NCBI GenBank assembly: GCA_937969125.1
Contig: CALBVA010000228.1
Coordinates: 1 to 13,365 of the forward strand
From: an uncultured Verrucomicrobiales bacterium
Lineage (GTDB): Bacteria > Verrucomicrobiota > Verrucomicrobiia > Verrucomicrobiales > Akkermansiaceae
Direction of reading: 5' to 3'
Length of the DNA stretch: 13,365 nucleotides
The notes under the pieces are model-generated. The model had not been told where the DNA came from. It searched no databases and saw only the letters and a list, made by a program, of their open reading frames with translations. Both the position numbers and the translations under genes were made by a program. Positions 13,213-13,365 of this stretch are shown in pieces; position 1 is the first letter of the stretch; the number at the start of each line of letters is the position of its first letter.

Positions 13213-13365
13213 AATGTGAGCTGCGAAAGGTTAAGGATTGATGAAATTCAAGGTGGCGAATTTGAATGACAAATGAAAGGGGCGAATTTCCACCCTTGCC
13301 GATGATGAGTGACCTTTTCGTCACTATCGATGCTCCCTTGTTCTGGATGAACCTTCGGAAGGTTC
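13213..13365 (-). promoter_or_regulatory. Upstream region of the PPi-PEPCK-like gene with clustered short repeats
   Basis: No gene is visible in these 153 bases. On the minus strand TTGTCA (13272-13267) is a good -35-like hexamer, but no matching -10 follows at 16-18 bases. GGCGAATTT occurs twice in direct orientation, at 13255-13263 and 13281-13289. ATTCAA (13246-13251) and TTGAAT (13262-13267) form an inverted repeat with a 10-base gap. AGTGAC (13308-13313) and GTCACT (13320-13325) form another with a 6-base gap. The cluster suggests transcription-factor sites, but each repeat alone could be chance. Confidence 0.35.
13349..13365. repeat. Perfect inverted repeat at the right edge
   Basis: GAACCTTC at 13349-13356 and GAAGGTTC at 13358-13365 are perfect complements around one G, able to fold as a seven-pair stem with a CGG loop. 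It ends at the window boundary, so flanking bases that would show a T-tract or a longer symmetric operator are not visible. Confidence 0.4.

Noticed and set aside
1..13365. Search for CRISPR arrays, rRNA, complete insertion sequences and known defence systems.
   Set aside because: I see no regularly spaced repeats, no rRNA-like sequence, no transposase with a catalytic triad and no nuclease, toxin-antitoxin or defence-type gene set.

Overview
The window looks like a stretch of chromosome from a Verrucomicrobiota bacterium, or possibly a related PVC-group lineage. The evidence is a PEP-CTERM tail on one protein, ECF sigma factors of a style common in that phylum, a cassette of DapA-like aldolase, LacI regulator, xylose-isomerase-like TIM barrel and Gfo/Idh/MocA oxidoreductase, and many small lineage-restricted lipoproteins and secreted proteins. 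This is family recognition by eye; no database search was possible.

Region 1 (about 1-1985) is visibly more AT-rich than the rest and looks like accessory or decaying DNA. It holds the C-terminal part of a PEP-CTERM protein without a signal peptide (minus), the C-terminal half of a YieH-like HAD phosphatase without its catalytic first motif (plus), a small membrane-anchored protein (plus), and an imperfect direct repeat at its right boundary.

Region 2 (about 2012-5264) is entirely minus strand. A probable operon runs from a secreted protein (3844-2966) to an ECF sigma factor (2940-2371) to a short single-pass membrane protein that overlaps it by ATGA and sits where an anti-sigma factor would. 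That last gene carries a run of nine cytosines in its coding strand. Upstream of this operon are a lipoprotein, an ECF sigma gene reduced to its region 2, and a BamE/SmpA-like lipoprotein.

Region 3 (5462-9385) is a tightly packed plus-strand operon: DapA/NanA-like aldolase, LacI regulator (4-base gap), TIM-barrel isomerase/epimerase (3-base gap) and Gfo/Idh/MocA NAD(P)-dependent oxidoreductase (4-base overlap). Together these suggest catabolism of a sugar, polyol or sugar acid by oxidation, isomerisation and aldol cleavage, under a local repressor. A perfect 12-bp palindrome just before the first start codon is a candidate operator. No transporter, glycosidase or kinase is present to reveal the substrate. 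A 98-residue acidic protein follows.

Region 4 (9766-13212, minus) is one gene for an 1148-residue protein that I believe belongs to the PPi-type phosphoenolpyruvate carboxykinase family, judged by its size and a glycine-rich GGGKSE loop. It converges on the small plus-strand gene with a 12-base gap. Its upstream region to the window end carries several short direct and inverted repeats but no convincing promoter.

I see no rRNA, tRNA, CRISPR array or complete insertion sequence. The most unusual points are the PPi-PEPCK candidate, the aldolase with an altered active site inside a LacI-controlled operon, the palindrome that fits the regulator's atypical hinge, the poly-C tract in the putative anti-sigma gene, and the truncated sigma gene.
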